Shown here piece by piece: positions 1 to 8,501 of a stretch of 35,060 bases of DNA. The number at the start of each line of letters is the position of its first letter. Position 1 is the stretch's first letter. The position numbers and the translations under genes were made by a program. The DNA is from JOPF136 sp035517515 (GTDB taxonomy: Bacteria > Acidobacteriota > Terriglobia > Acidiferrales > UBA7541), in the NCBI GenBank assembly GCA_035517515.1, contig DATIYQ010000131.1, forward strand, positions 1-35,060, read 5' to 3'. The notes beneath the pieces are model-generated. The model saw nothing but the letters and a program-made list of their open reading frames with translations, did not search any database and was not told where the DNA came from.

Positions 1-1
1 G

Positions 2-1399
2 CTGCCCCGCGAGCACATGCCGGAGCAGGCAACCTGCGAGCGAATCCACAATTTCACGGAAGTGAATCTGGGCTACTCGGAAGAACTGGCCCGGCTGGAG
101 GCGCGCCGCTGCCTGGAGTGCGCCAAGCCGGCGTGCACGGAGCGATGCCCGGTGGGCGTCAAGGTGCGCGAGTTTGTGCGCCGAATCGTGGACGGCGACT
201 TCTCCGGGGCCGCGGCCGTGATCCGCGAAGACAATGTGCTGCCGGCAGTGACCGGGCGCGTCTGCCCGCAGGAAGACCATTGCGAGGCGGGCTGCGTGCT
301 GCGCCGCAAGGGGGAATCGCTGGGCATCGGATACCTGGAACGGTTCGTGGCGGATTACGAGCAACGCCAGGGAATCCGGCATTTGCCCACCGCGCAGGCC
401 ACCGGCAAACGCGTGGCCATCGTGGGCAGCGGCCCGGCGGGGCTGAGCGCCGCGGGGGACCTGATCCAGCGCGGCCACCAGGTGCGCGTGTTCGAAGCGC
501 TCCACGAACTGGGAGGCGTGCTGGTGTACGGGATCCCGGAGTTCCGGCTGCCCAAACAAATCATCCGCGAGCAGATTGATTACATGCGCGCGATGGGCGT
601 GGAATTCGAGACCGACGTGGTGGTGGGCCGGACGGTGACCATTGACGAATTGCTGGAGCAGGAAGGCTACGACGCCGTCTTTATCGCCACCGGCGCCGGG
701 CTGCCGCAATTTCTGAGCATTCCCGGGGAGCACCTGAACGGCGTTTACTCCGCCAACGAATTCCTCACGCGCATCAACCTGATGCACGCTTACGAATTCC
801 CGCGCTACGACCAGCCGATGATGGACCTGCGTGGAAAGGAGGTGGCGGTGATCGGAGGCGGAAATACGGCGCTGGATGCGATCCGCTCCGCGCTGCGGCT
901 GGGAGCGCGAAAGGCCTCGGTGATTTACCGTCGCAGCGAGGCGGAGCTTCCGGCCCGGGCGGAGGAGGTGAAGCACGCGCGACAGGAGGGCATCGAGTTC
1001 CAATTCCTCACCAATCCCATCGAGTTTCTGGCCGGCGAAAAGGGATGGCTGGGCGCCGTTCGCTGCGTGCGCATGGAACTGGGAGAGCCGGATGGCTCCG
1101 GCCGGCGCCGGCCGATTCCCGTGGCGGGATCGGAATTCGTATTGCCGCTTTCCGTGGCCGTGATTGCCGTAGGCACCAGCGCGAATCCGATTATTCAAAG
1201 CACCACGCCGGGCCTGGCCACGGACAAGCGCGGATATATCGCCGCGGACCCGCACTCGCAGCGCACCTCGCGAAAGGGCGTTTTTGCCGGAGGCGATATC
1301 GTAACCGGCAGCGCCACGGTGATCCTGGCCATGGGCGCGGGCCGCCGTGCCGCCGGGGCGATTCACGAATACCTCACCACCGGGGCTTGGGAAGCCTGA
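2..1399 (+). CDS. gltA: NADPH-dependent glutamate synthase-type oxidoreductase, small subunit (5' end outside window)
   Basis: This is an FAD/NAD(P)-binding oxidoreductase of the glutamate synthase small-subunit family, which transfers electrons from NADPH through FAD and Fe-S clusters. Counting from the ATG at 17, the sequence shows cysteine clusters at about C32/C35/C40/C44 and C83/C89/C93, an FAD-binding VAIVGSGPAGLSAA near 132, and an NADPH-binding VAVIGGGNTALDA near 278. The frame is open to the window edge and reads LPREH before MPEQ. In the homotetrameric GltA family an R-x-x-MPEQ stretch is internal, so the true start is probably upstream and the gene is cut by the window. Related paralogues such as the NfnB/SudA ferredoxin:NADP oxidoreductase subunit share this architecture and cannot be excluded without seeing the neighbouring upstream gene. 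Confidence 0.88.
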   Translation: MPREHMPEQATCERIHNFTEVNLGYSEELARLEARRCLECAKPACTERCPVGVKVREFVRRIVDGDFSGAAAVIREDNVLPAVTGRVCPQEDHCEAGCVLRRKGESLGIGYLERFVADYEQRQGIRHLPTAQATGKRVAIVGSGPAGLSAAGDLIQRGHQVRVFEALHELGGVLVYGIPEFRLPKQIIREQIDYMRAMGVEFETDVVVGRTVTIDELLEQEGYDAVFIATGAGLPQFLSIPGEHLNGVYSANEFLTRINLMHAYEFPRYDQPMMDLRGKEVAVIGGGNTALDAIRSALRLGARKASVIYRRSEAELPARAEEVKHARQEGIEFQFLTNPIEFLAGEKGWLGAVRCVRMELGEPDGSGRRRPIPVAGSEFVLPLSVAVIAVGTSANPIIQSTTPGLATDKRGYIAADPHSQRTSRKGVFAGGDIVTGSATVILAMGAGRRAAGAIHEYLTTGAWEA

Positions 1400-1402
1400 A
1401 AA

Positions 1403-1439
1403 CGCACGTCCGCGTGCAGTCAACCGCGGCGATCCGCGG
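1403..1439 (+). terminator. Two small tandem hairpins after the gltA stop (weak terminator candidate)
   Basis: A GCACG/CGTGC stem (1404-1408 with 1413-1417) is followed by a CCGCGG-CGAT-CCGCGG stem-loop (1424-1439) just after the stop codon. No T-tract follows, so intrinsic termination is uncertain. Confidence 0.25.
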
Positions 1440-1591
1440 AGCATATTCGCTCAAAGAATTCAGGTTCCACCGCCTGACGCACGCCGGGGATTGGTTTGGA
1501 GTTCGTGAGCTCCTGTGCTATTCTAGTTGGGCGTTTTTCGACTGCCCCCGCACAGGTCTTCGAGCCCGGCATTACCCGTGAGGCACCCATT

Positions 1592-2503
1592 TTGAAAAAA
1601 GTGATCTGTCTGCTTGCCTTGTCGCTGGCGGCCCTGCGTTTGGCGGCTGCCGGAGGCGCGGCCGTCCCTGCAGTTCAGGTTGAATCGCTTACGGCGCAAA
1701 TCCCGGCCCGGCCCGCTCAAGCGCTTACAGGGTCGCAATTCGCCGAAATCATTCTGCGAATGGACCGGCAGCAGCGCGAATCCGCCATCCGCGATGAAAT
1801 CCTGAAGGGCAATCTGCCGGCATTTCTGCGGCAGCTCGTGCCCGTGGAGCTGCAGGGCCGGCTTGCCGGCGGACGGATGGTGACGGCGACCATCTTTGTG
1901 GCCCCGGATTATCTGGCCATCGGGTCGGACGAGGACTTTCTGCGCATCCCCATGAATCTCTACACGGCGGCGGCGGTGGCCGGCGAGTTTGGATTTGTTC
2001 TGCCGACGAGAAAGATGGTGGATGCCATCTACAGCCAGTCGAAGTTCCGCTTCACTCCGCAGCCGCTCGCACCCGGGCCGCAGATGAGCTCCACCGAGTA
2101 TTACCGCCGGCATAATCAGATCATCGAGCAGCAGGCGCGCACGGCGGGAATTCCCCTGGGAGAGCTGGTTGCCGGCGACAAGAAAGACGTGGTGATCAGC
2201 AACCGCCTGGCGTCCAATCCGGGACGCATTGCCATCTACGGGTGGCAGCGCGCGGAGGGCCAGCCGATCCAGCCGTTGAGCACTGTGCACGGGGCCGGCT
2301 ACGCGGATTACAGCCACGGAATCCGCCTGATCAGTCAGAAGGTGTGGATCGAAGGCAAGCTGCGATGGATGGACGAAGTGCTGCGGGATCCGGAGCTCAG
2401 TCGAGTCCTGAGCGACGAAGGGCCCATTGGTGATCGCCGGGCGCTTGCGTCCGCTCTCGTGCCGGCCAGGATCCATCCGGCCGGATCTTTTCCATCCAAC
2501 TAA
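1592..2503 (+). CDS. Putative secreted protein of unknown function
   Basis: I do not recognise the family. The frame is open from further upstream, but a TTG at 1592 gives MKKVICLLALSLAALRLAAA, a clear signal peptide (KK, hydrophobic core, Ala-rich cleavage region), so I choose that start (303 aa). The mature protein is a mixed alpha/beta sequence without obvious transmembrane segments. The stretch VHGAGYADYSHGIRL near the C-terminal third is rich in His, Tyr and Gly and looks like a conserved core. Upstream, TATTCT at 1519-1524 is a possible -10. The gene converges with the minus-strand gene ending at 2529. Export is inferred from the signal peptide; no activity can be assigned. Confidence 0.7.
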   Translation: MKKVICLLALSLAALRLAAAGGAAVPAVQVESLTAQIPARPAQALTGSQFAEIILRMDRQQRESAIRDEILKGNLPAFLRQLVPVELQGRLAGGRMVTATIFVAPDYLAIGSDEDFLRIPMNLYTAAAVAGEFGFVLPTRKMVDAIYSQSKFRFTPQPLAPGPQMSSTEYYRRHNQIIEQQARTAGIPLGELVAGDKKDVVISNRLASNPGRIAIYGWQRAEGQPIQPLSTVHGAGYADYSHGIRLISQKVWIEGKLRWMDEVLRDPELSRVLSDEGPIGDRRALASALVPARIHPAGSFPSN

Positions 2504-2528
2504 CGAAACGCCGATCCCTTGCGGCCGC

Positions 2529-3545
2529 TCACGGGAGCGTCTTGCAGCAGCGAAATCCGAGGTGGTAGTTTGCGTGGCTGTGCGGATCCATGACGCGCGA
2601 TCCATGCCAGAACGGCGCGCGCCAGCGACACCAATCCGGGTGGGCGTAGTAACCGTCAAAGATGAACCAGCTCCCCTTCATCTCCGTGTAGCCCAGTTCG
2701 GTGCTCCCGCGGCTGGCCATCTGGCTTTCGTCGAGAGGCAGATTCATGTGTTCCGCCACGTTTCCGTTCAAGTCATACACCTGTAGCGTGCTGCCGCATT
2801 TCGGAAAGTCTCCGGCGGGAAACGTGTTGGAACCGCACACGGCGGAGTTCACGCCGGTACATCCGGGGCTTTTCTGGCTGGAAGCGGCGCAGATTCCCTT
2901 CTGGTACTCCGGACCGTAACTCCAGGATTTCGTGGCGCTGTATTTCTGGTTGTGCGCGGCGCGCATGCGCTCGACCGCAACGTTGGGAGGAACTCCCTTG
3001 GCGAGATCGAAGCGGTAATCGGGCGGCAACAGGGCGCCCGCGCAGGCACCCTCCCATTCGTGGGCATCGCACAGGCGCTTGCCCATGGCCGTACAAATTT
3101 CCGCTGCTTCCCGGGCCTTCACCCACACCACCGGAAAGGCGCAGGGAATATCGGGAAATTCGAACTGGTCAATGCAGGCCCTGGCGTCTTCCGGCCGCTC
3201 CTTGGAGGGGTCATACAGCGGGGCCATGTACCTGGCCTTGCAGATTTTCAGAAAAACGGAATTTTCGTAGCGCACTCCAACTTGCGCGAGCTTGGCCAGG
3301 CATTGTTCCGGGCTGACGGGATGATGGGTGATGGCAGGATTACCCTGGCCGATCACCCCGGATCTCGCAAAAATGGCGCGGATGGCATCCATCTGGTCCG
3401 CGGACAATCCATGCACGCGCTGCAAATCCTGAAACAGGATCTCATTCTGCTCGCGCAGGGCGTTCGACGATGCAAGTTGCCGTTCGATGCCGGCCGCGCA
3501 AAATAGAATCAGCAGGCTGGCCGCTAACACTGGTACCCGAGACAT
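2529..3545 (-). CDS. SUMF1/formylglycine-generating-enzyme-fold protein, exported
   Basis: The protein (338 aa) begins with a hydrophobic signal or anchor segment (about residues 3-20). It then shows hallmarks of the FGE-sulfatase (SUMF1) fold: an ACIDQFEFP stretch near 123, a GKRLCDAHEWEGAC stretch near 155, VYDLNGNVAEH near 256, KGSW near 290 and a C-terminal YHLGFRC. It has about 15 cysteines, which suggests disulfides outside the cytoplasm. In catalytic FGEs two cysteines bracket the active site. Here the WCRWRA cysteine (306) fits the second, but I see no partner four or five residues before it, so it may bind ligand rather than oxidise cysteine. A Shine-Dalgarno AGGAGA lies 8 nt before the ATG. 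It follows the 3561-5459 gene by 15 bp, so the two are probably one operon. Confidence 0.75.
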   Translation of the reverse strand: MSRVPVLAASLLILFCAAGIERQLASSNALREQNEILFQDLQRVHGLSADQMDAIRAIFARSGVIGQGNPAITHHPVSPEQCLAKLAQVGVRYENSVFLKICKARYMAPLYDPSKERPEDARACIDQFEFPDIPCAFPVVWVKAREAAEICTAMGKRLCDAHEWEGACAGALLPPDYRFDLAKGVPPNVAVERMRAAHNQKYSATKSWSYGPEYQKGICAASSQKSPGCTGVNSAVCGSNTFPAGDFPKCGSTLQVYDLNGNVAEHMNLPLDESQMASRGSTELGYTEMKGSWFIFDGYYAHPDWCRWRAPFWHGSRVMDPHSHANYHLGFRCCKTLP

Positions 3546-3560
3546 GTCACTTTCTCCTGG

Positions 3561-5459
3561 CTACCTCCCGCGGCGCATTACATAGAAAAAATCGCGGTTG
3601 TCCGGAAAACCGAGGAAGCGCGGGATGGGCCCGGCCGGGCCGGTCTGATCCACCTCGCCCATTCCGCTGATCAAGTGCTCCACCACCAACTGCGAATCCA
3701 TGCGCTGGTAAACGGCCAGGTAGGTGTGCTCCAGGGCGTTCATGTCCAGCAGCATGGCGTGGCGGCACTGATAGGCCTGGAATACGCGGACCATGGCAGC
3801 GGGCGTGGCGGTGGTAAACACGGCGTAAATCAAGAACCGCCTGCCGCCGTTCTGCTGCAAGGCCAGGCCGGAGCGCATGGTGCGCAGCTTTGCATCTTCT
3901 GAGCCGGACCAGTTTCCCGGCCCCCAGCGATTCACCAGGGGCCCGGGAACTCCCGCCTGTGTGACGGCGTCGAATTCGATCAGCGGGACCCCATTCTGCC
4001 GGGCGTATCGAAGCTCCGGGAGGAGATTGTTGTCCGCATCTTCCCAGGTCTTCATTCCGACCGAGCCATCGGTGCGGACATAAATCGTGGACAAACCCGG
4101 CTGCAGTTTGCTGAACACCACGCCCTCTTCCAGGAAGCCGTAATGCGTGCCGTGGTTCTTCAAGGCCAGTTCCCCGGACTTGAATGCTCCGTGTGAGCGT
4201 TTGAATCCCGCGGTGAACACTGCGACGGTGGCCCGCGCGTCCTGGGGCTTCACGAGTCCGGTGGAAACCAGGGGGGCAATGCCGCCGATGCCGTCCGGTC
4301 CGGGGAGGCCAGAATCCCGGACCTGCGCCAGGATGTGATCCGACCAGCCGACCGCCGGGTGTTCCGTGCCCAACGCGAACCCGAGATCGAACTGGTCGAG
4401 ATCGAAGGCGACCAGATAGCAGAGCGCGGAAGCTTCTACAGCGTCCAGACTGTTGACCTGGCTTCTGTGGCTTTGGAGCAACTCTGCCGACACAAAATCC
4501 GGCCGCAGGATACTCAAGTAGATGCCAGGACTTGCTTGAGCGGCGTACCACACACCGGGACGGAGGCCAGCAGGGTGTGAAAGTTGAACGGGAATCTCGA
4601 GATTGGGAGCGGTGATGAACTGGCCGGCGTACTTTGGTTCCATGGCAGCCGCGAGGGGCGCTCCGCCCACGGCCGCCTCCGCGGCCGCCGGAGAGGATGC
4701 GCGGAGTTCCCCGGTCTCGCGGTTGCGATCCTCCAAGAGGTGATGGAAAAGCACGATGACCTTTTCTCCGCCCCACACCTGCTCACGCAGAAATTCCGTG
4801 GCCGCTTCCAGTGTGGTGCGGTGTCCCTTCACCGGATTTCTCAAAAAAATGCGCCCAGCACACAGACTTGCGTAGGCAAGCGGAGAGGCCCGCGCTCGGT
4901 CCAGTGCGTTCGGAGACCCGCCCGCAAGCAGGTCACAAGAAAAACGGCTCGTGCCCTCGAGGATTACGATCCCGGAGGGATACCGGCCATCCAGCGCGAG
5001 TTTCTGGGTGCGCGGCCTGGCGTTTTCGAGGTGGTAGGAAGAGTTCGCTGTGCCGTTGTTCCAGGAAATCTCCAGCAGGTACCAGGCATTGACCGCGGGA
5101 TTGAGATTGACGAGAGTGGCCGTGCCCTCTGCGCCGTCATCCGACCGCACGCGCGCGGAACTGGTTTGCCGGTATGGCTGCAAATCGACGATGTTGACGG
5201 GCCCTGGCCCCTGGGTTACCGGCCCGGAGGGGGAACGATACGGGGCAACGCTTTCCGCCTCTACGCGAACGCCGACGGGCCGCTCATGAGAGATCACAAA
5301 ACCGCCGAGGACGGCCAGCATGGCAAAAAAAGCAAGCCACGCGCGGCGGGAGAACCATGTGTGATTCCGGGCTTGCTCCGCGTGTGGAACGCCTGGCCCG
5401 CTGCGGATACCGGAGTTTTTGGCAGGCGGCTCAGTGCTCGCGGTGGGAATCGCATTCAT
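3561..5459 (-). CDS. Large membrane-anchored protein of unknown function
   Basis: I do not recognise a defined family. The 632-residue protein has a short polar N-terminus, one hydrophobic segment (about residues 40-57, after RRAW) and then a long soluble domain, consistent with a signal anchor. The region from about residue 390 onward (AVFTAGFKRSHGAFKSG, then IYVRTDGSVGMKTWED, then LLDMNALEHTYLAVY) faintly resembles the layout of phosphodiester glycosidase (NAGPA-like) domains, but the match is too weak to rely on. The gene runs directly into the SUMF1-like gene (15-bp gap), and the pair probably works together outside the cytoplasm. No good Shine-Dalgarno precedes the chosen ATG, so the start is uncertain. 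Confidence 0.65.
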   Translation of the reverse strand: MNAIPTASTEPPAKNSGIRSGPGVPHAEQARNHTWFSRRAWLAFFAMLAVLGGFVISHERPVGVRVEAESVAPYRSPSGPVTQGPGPVNIVDLQPYRQTSSARVRSDDGAEGTATLVNLNPAVNAWYLLEISWNNGTANSSYHLENARPRTQKLALDGRYPSGIVILEGTSRFSCDLLAGGSPNALDRARASPLAYASLCAGRIFLRNPVKGHRTTLEAATEFLREQVWGGEKVIVLFHHLLEDRNRETGELRASSPAAAEAAVGGAPLAAAMEPKYAGQFITAPNLEIPVQLSHPAGLRPGVWYAAQASPGIYLSILRPDFVSAELLQSHRSQVNSLDAVEASALCYLVAFDLDQFDLGFALGTEHPAVGWSDHILAQVRDSGLPGPDGIGGIAPLVSTGLVKPQDARATVAVFTAGFKRSHGAFKSGELALKNHGTHYGFLEEGVVFSKLQPGLSTIYVRTDGSVGMKTWEDADNNLLPELRYARQNGVPLIEFDAVTQAGVPGPLVNRWGPGNWSGSEDAKLRTMRSGLALQQNGGRRFLIYAVFTTATPAAMVRVFQAYQCRHAMLLDMNALEHTYLAVYQRMDSQLVVEHLISGMGEVDQTGPAGPIPRFLGFPDNRDFFYVMRRGR

Positions 5460-5509
5460 TTCGGTTCACGCAATCGTTCCAGGCTCCCAGACAAAGCCTC
5501 AGCACCGCC

Positions 5510-6991
5510 CTAAATCGCCAAAAGACTCGTGGCCACCATGAGCAGCACCAGGATGCGGCTGATCCGATCGGAGGTGGCGAAGAGGATGGGGTCATCGTGA
5601 ACCAGGCCGCGGTGAGCCACCAACCAAATGCGCCCGATCCAATACAGCAACAAGGGGCACAGCAGCCACAGAAGCTCGAGCCGGGCGTAGAGCGCCCGCG
5701 CCGTGGGCGTAGTGAGATAGAGGGCCAGGACCAGGACGGCCAAATAGCCGCTGGCGGTCCCCATGGAAGCCAGCAGCTCGGCGTCGCTGATTTCGTAACC
5801 GCGCGCCCGGGCCTGGTCTCCGTCCACGCCCCTCATCACCACCAGCTCTCCGTAACGCTTCACCAGCGCCAGGCTCAGAAACAGGAAGATCGAGAAAGCC
5901 AGCAGCCACTGCGAGGGCCAAATGAGGACGGCCGCGGAACCGGCCACCAAGCGAAGCGTGTAGAGTCCCGCGAGCACGATGACGTCCAGGACCACGACGT
6001 TTTTGATCGAGAGTGAATAGAGAAGAGCCAGCAGAAAATAGCCGAGCACAAACCCGAAGAGCAGGGGCGAAACCAGCGCGCCCAGAATGCCGCCCAGAAT
6101 GGCGAGCAGCGGAATCAGGGCCAGGGGATAGGCGAGCGGCAAGCTGCCCGCCGCGAGGGGACGAAACCGCTTGCGCGGATGGTGGCGGTCCGCGGCCAGG
6201 TCGAGCAAGTCATTGAAGAGGTATCCGCTGGAGGCACAGCAGCAAAATGCCAGAAAGGCCAGCAGGGCCCTGCCCAGCAAGGCGGCATCGAAAAAACGAT
6301 GCGCGGCAAACACCGGCACCAGGACCAGAAGGTTCTTGCACCATTGCTGCGGACGCAGCGCGTTCCAATAACTCTTCAGCGGCCGCGCCTCGTCTTGAAA
6401 GGCGATCTCCGGTCGGGAGAATCGCTCGAGGGCGCGCAGGACTCGTGAACCCGGGTTGACGGCGATGGCCTTGCGCGCGGAACGCCAGACGGCCACATCG
6501 GCGGGGCCATTCGCGGCATAGTCGAAGTTCCTTTCGCCGAATTCACGAACCAGGCGTTCCCGCTTCGCATCCCCGGAGAGATTTGTAATTCCGTCTGAGG
6601 CCAGGACGCAATCGAACAGCTGCAAATGCTCGGCCACCTGGCGGGCAAGTTGAGAGTCGCTGGCGGTGGCCAAAACGAGCGAGCGCCCCCCGGCGCGCTG
6701 CGCCCGCAAGTCATCGAGAAAATCCTTCCGGTAAGGAAGCAGGCCAACGTCGAGCGAGACGCGCCGGGCCACTTCGCGCTTGAAGCGCGCCTTTCCTTTC
6801 AGCAGCCACAGGGGCAACGCGAACAGATAACGCGGTTGCTGCTTCACCAGGGCAAGAACAGACTCCAGCAGCAGATCGGACTTCAGCAAAGTGCCGTCGA
6901 GGTCGACAACCAGGGGAGGAAGGCGGGCGGGGGACCCGCGAACTTCGGCCCGCCGCGGCGCGGAAACTTTTTCGATGAGAGTCGTCTTCAT
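5510..6991 (-). CDS. HAD phosphatase-UbiA prenyltransferase fusion
   Basis: This is a two-domain membrane protein (493 aa). The N-terminus carries a haloacid dehalogenase domain with the nucleophile motif DLDGTLL (D30, D32) and a following ATASDS motif near 108. From about residue 205 a UbiA-type prenyltransferase starts with LRPQQWCKNLL and carries the metal/diphosphate motif NDLLDLAADRHHPRK near 260-274, followed by about eight hydrophobic segments. The LRP-x-QW-x-KN start is typical of decaprenyl-phosphate phosphoribosyltransferase-like members, so prenyl transfer to a sugar phosphate with in-cis dephosphorylation is plausible, but the substrate is unknown. A purine-rich GGGAGGAGG precedes the ATG. 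A CRP/FNR-type site lies upstream (7122-7135). Confidence 0.85.
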   Translation of the reverse strand: MKTTLIEKVSAPRRAEVRGSPARLPPLVVDLDGTLLKSDLLLESVLALVKQQPRYLFALPLWLLKGKARFKREVARRVSLDVGLLPYRKDFLDDLRAQRAGGRSLVLATASDSQLARQVAEHLQLFDCVLASDGITNLSGDAKRERLVREFGERNFDYAANGPADVAVWRSARKAIAVNPGSRVLRALERFSRPEIAFQDEARPLKSYWNALRPQQWCKNLLVLVPVFAAHRFFDAALLGRALLAFLAFCCCASSGYLFNDLLDLAADRHHPRKRFRPLAAGSLPLAYPLALIPLLAILGGILGALVSPLLFGFVLGYFLLALLYSLSIKNVVVLDVIVLAGLYTLRLVAGSAAVLIWPSQWLLAFSIFLFLSLALVKRYGELVVMRGVDGDQARARGYEISDAELLASMGTASGYLAVLVLALYLTTPTARALYARLELLWLLCPLLLYWIGRIWLVAHRGLVHDDPILFATSDRISRILVLLMVATSLLAI

Positions 6992-7093
6992 CGAGTTCCG
7001 CCTCCTCCCGCCGGGGCGCCTTCTTCAGGCTGAATCCCTGCGAGAGCCGTCTGGCGGCGCGGCGCCGGCCGGCACGCCAGACAACCCAAATTC

Positions 7094-7135
7094 AGGTTAA
7101 GCCAGTGCAGGGGGTCACTCAGTGAGCCTTGTCAC
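7094..7135 (-). promoter_or_regulatory. CRP/FNR-type site with -10 element upstream of the HAD-UbiA gene
   Basis: GTGA-GCCTTG-TCAC occupies 7122-7135, and on the minus strand a TAACCT hexamer (7099-7094) starts 22 nt further on. This spacing recurs at three other promoters in the window. A site centred 41.5 bp before the inferred start fits a class II activator position. The hexamer matches the -10 consensus at only 3 of 6 positions, so this is the weakest of the four equal-spacing cases. Confidence 0.5.
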
Positions 7136-7186
7136 CGGGGCACGTGAGCCGGGCTACAGGACGCGGCGAAAATTGGCTGGCATCGG

Positions 7187-8335
7187 CTAGTGCCGCTGGG
7201 GCTCGTGGAGAGGGCCGGGGAGTTGCCATTCGCCGGCGCGGAGCGGTTCGCTGGCATAGCTGGTAAAAAGCCGGCCCCAATCCGTCTGCAGGGCCCGCTT
7301 CACCCGGGCGCGGCCAACCACGTTATACCAGTACACATCATGGTAAAGAATTGAAGCGGCGTAGGACCACGGAGCCAGCGGCGTCCAGAGGAGCAGGTGC
7401 TCGAGGGGCTTGAGCCATCCCCAATAAATCATTTTCTGGCCGTGACTGGCCAGGGTATCGCCGGTGCAGAAGTGAAAATTGACCTGTGAGATGTCTTCGC
7501 CCACGACCTCGAGTTCCCGTGTATCGCCGCAACCCAGGCCGCGTTCGTGAGCCAGGCGAATGAAGGGAATGGAAAGCGGATCGAAGCCCATCATGCGCGC
7601 GGCCACAGCGTCAATCGCCACCATGTCCCCGCTGGCCAGAATGAAATTTTTCACATGGGGAACCATGCAGCGCGGTCCGGGCCCGTCGCCGGCGAAGGTG
7701 CCGTCCATCACCGCGAAAAGGCCGGGGTGAATCTCCTTCTGAATGGCCAGCAGGTCCACCAGGGTCTCGTGGATGCGGCTGTGAGTCCGGTGGCGCTTCT
7801 CGAACAGGAGTCCGCCGAACGCGTTTTTCATGGCCCCGGTCATCCGCGTGAACACATGAGTCTTCATGGTGGGTAAGTGGATGATGTTCGAGCCGATGAG
7901 CCGCTTGGGGATGCGAATCCCTTCCGGGAATACCCTGTCGAGGGCCAGCATCTGCGCCCTGGGCTGGTAACGGGTCCATTCCTCGCCCTGCTCGTACAAA
8001 TGAATGTTGCGCAAGCCGTATTTTTGAAGCACCGGCAGGTGTTTATTGGCGCGTTCGCCGCGGCGCGCGCTGACCACCACGGTGCGATTGTGGCACCCGT
8101 AGAGTTGATCCCTGGAGTAGCCGTCCTCCAGGAGAGTGGCAATGACGCCTTCCAACTGCCACGGTGTGGTGGAGCAGGCTGGATAAAAATAGTGCCAACT
8201 GATGTTGATCTTGAGCGCCGTCTCGTTTTCTACGGGGAGGTATTGCCGGTAGCCAGCCAGACGCATCAGGCGGCCGTAGTCGGGGATGACAGTGGCCGGC
8301 GTGGTCTTCAGCACGGCAACGCGTGAGGCGGCCAT
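7187..8335 (-). CDS. DUF362 domain-containing protein
   Basis: The 382-residue product matches the DUF362 family: VAVLKTTPATV at the N-terminus, LKINISWH near residue 58, the NIIHLPTMKTHVFTRMTGAMKNAFGGLL core, and DMVAIDAVAARMMGFDP further on. DUF362 proteins are often linked to ferredoxin-type or anaerobic metabolism, but no reaction is established. This member has no CxxCxxC ferredoxin cluster, so it is the cluster-free type. I chose the ATG at 8335 because GGAGGGG lies about 9 nt before it; a longer reading to 8377 lacks such a site. It lies on the same strand as the hemerythrin gene, with a 166-bp gap holding its own promoter and CRP/FNR-type site. Confidence 0.85.
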   Translation of the reverse strand: MAASRVAVLKTTPATVIPDYGRLMRLAGYRQYLPVENETALKINISWHYFYPACSTTPWQLEGVIATLLEDGYSRDQLYGCHNRTVVVSARRGERANKHLPVLQKYGLRNIHLYEQGEEWTRYQPRAQMLALDRVFPEGIRIPKRLIGSNIIHLPTMKTHVFTRMTGAMKNAFGGLLFEKRHRTHSRIHETLVDLLAIQKEIHPGLFAVMDGTFAGDGPGPRCMVPHVKNFILASGDMVAIDAVAARMMGFDPLSIPFIRLAHERGLGCGDTRELEVVGEDISQVNFHFCTGDTLASHGQKMIYWGWLKPLEHLLLWTPLAPWSYAASILYHDVYWYNVVGRARVKRALQTDWGRLFTSYASEPLRAGEWQLPGPLHEPQRH

Positions 8336-8384
8336 TGGATTCGACCCCTCCAGTGCCGTCAGCGGGCGGCAGAGCAAATTCCAG

Positions 8385-8433
8385 ATTTTATGCTCGCGCG
8401 ACGGGCGTATCGCCGGCGGTGATGCGAGTCACC
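8385..8433 (-). promoter_or_regulatory. CRP/FNR-type operator and -10 upstream of DUF362
   Basis: GTGA-TGCGAG-TCAC sits at 8419-8432 within a longer palindrome (GGTGA...TCACC). A good -10, TAAAAT, lies at 8390-8385 on the minus strand, about 50 nt before the DUF362 start. The gap from site to -10 is 28 nt here, rather than the 22 nt seen at other sites. An overlapping second palindrome (TCACC-N6-AGTGA, 8429-8444) is nearly repeated near 9080. Binding is inferred from symmetry and position. Confidence 0.55.
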
Positions 8434-8501
8434 ACGCGAAGTGATTCGGGGGGCGGCGCCGCCGTGCGCCGGCGCCGGGTACAGATTGTCCGTGCGAGAT
8501 C

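Noticed and set aside
3547..4776. Minus-strand alternative frame of 409 codons inside the 632-residue gene
   Set aside because: Arg/Gly/Pro-rich and overlaps the better frame, which has a membrane anchor and balanced composition.
8446..8480. GC-rich palindromes (GGCGGCGCCGCC and GCCGGCGCC) downstream of the hemerythrin gene considered as a terminator
   Set aside because: No T-tract follows on the minus strand; symmetry of this kind is common in GC-rich DNA.
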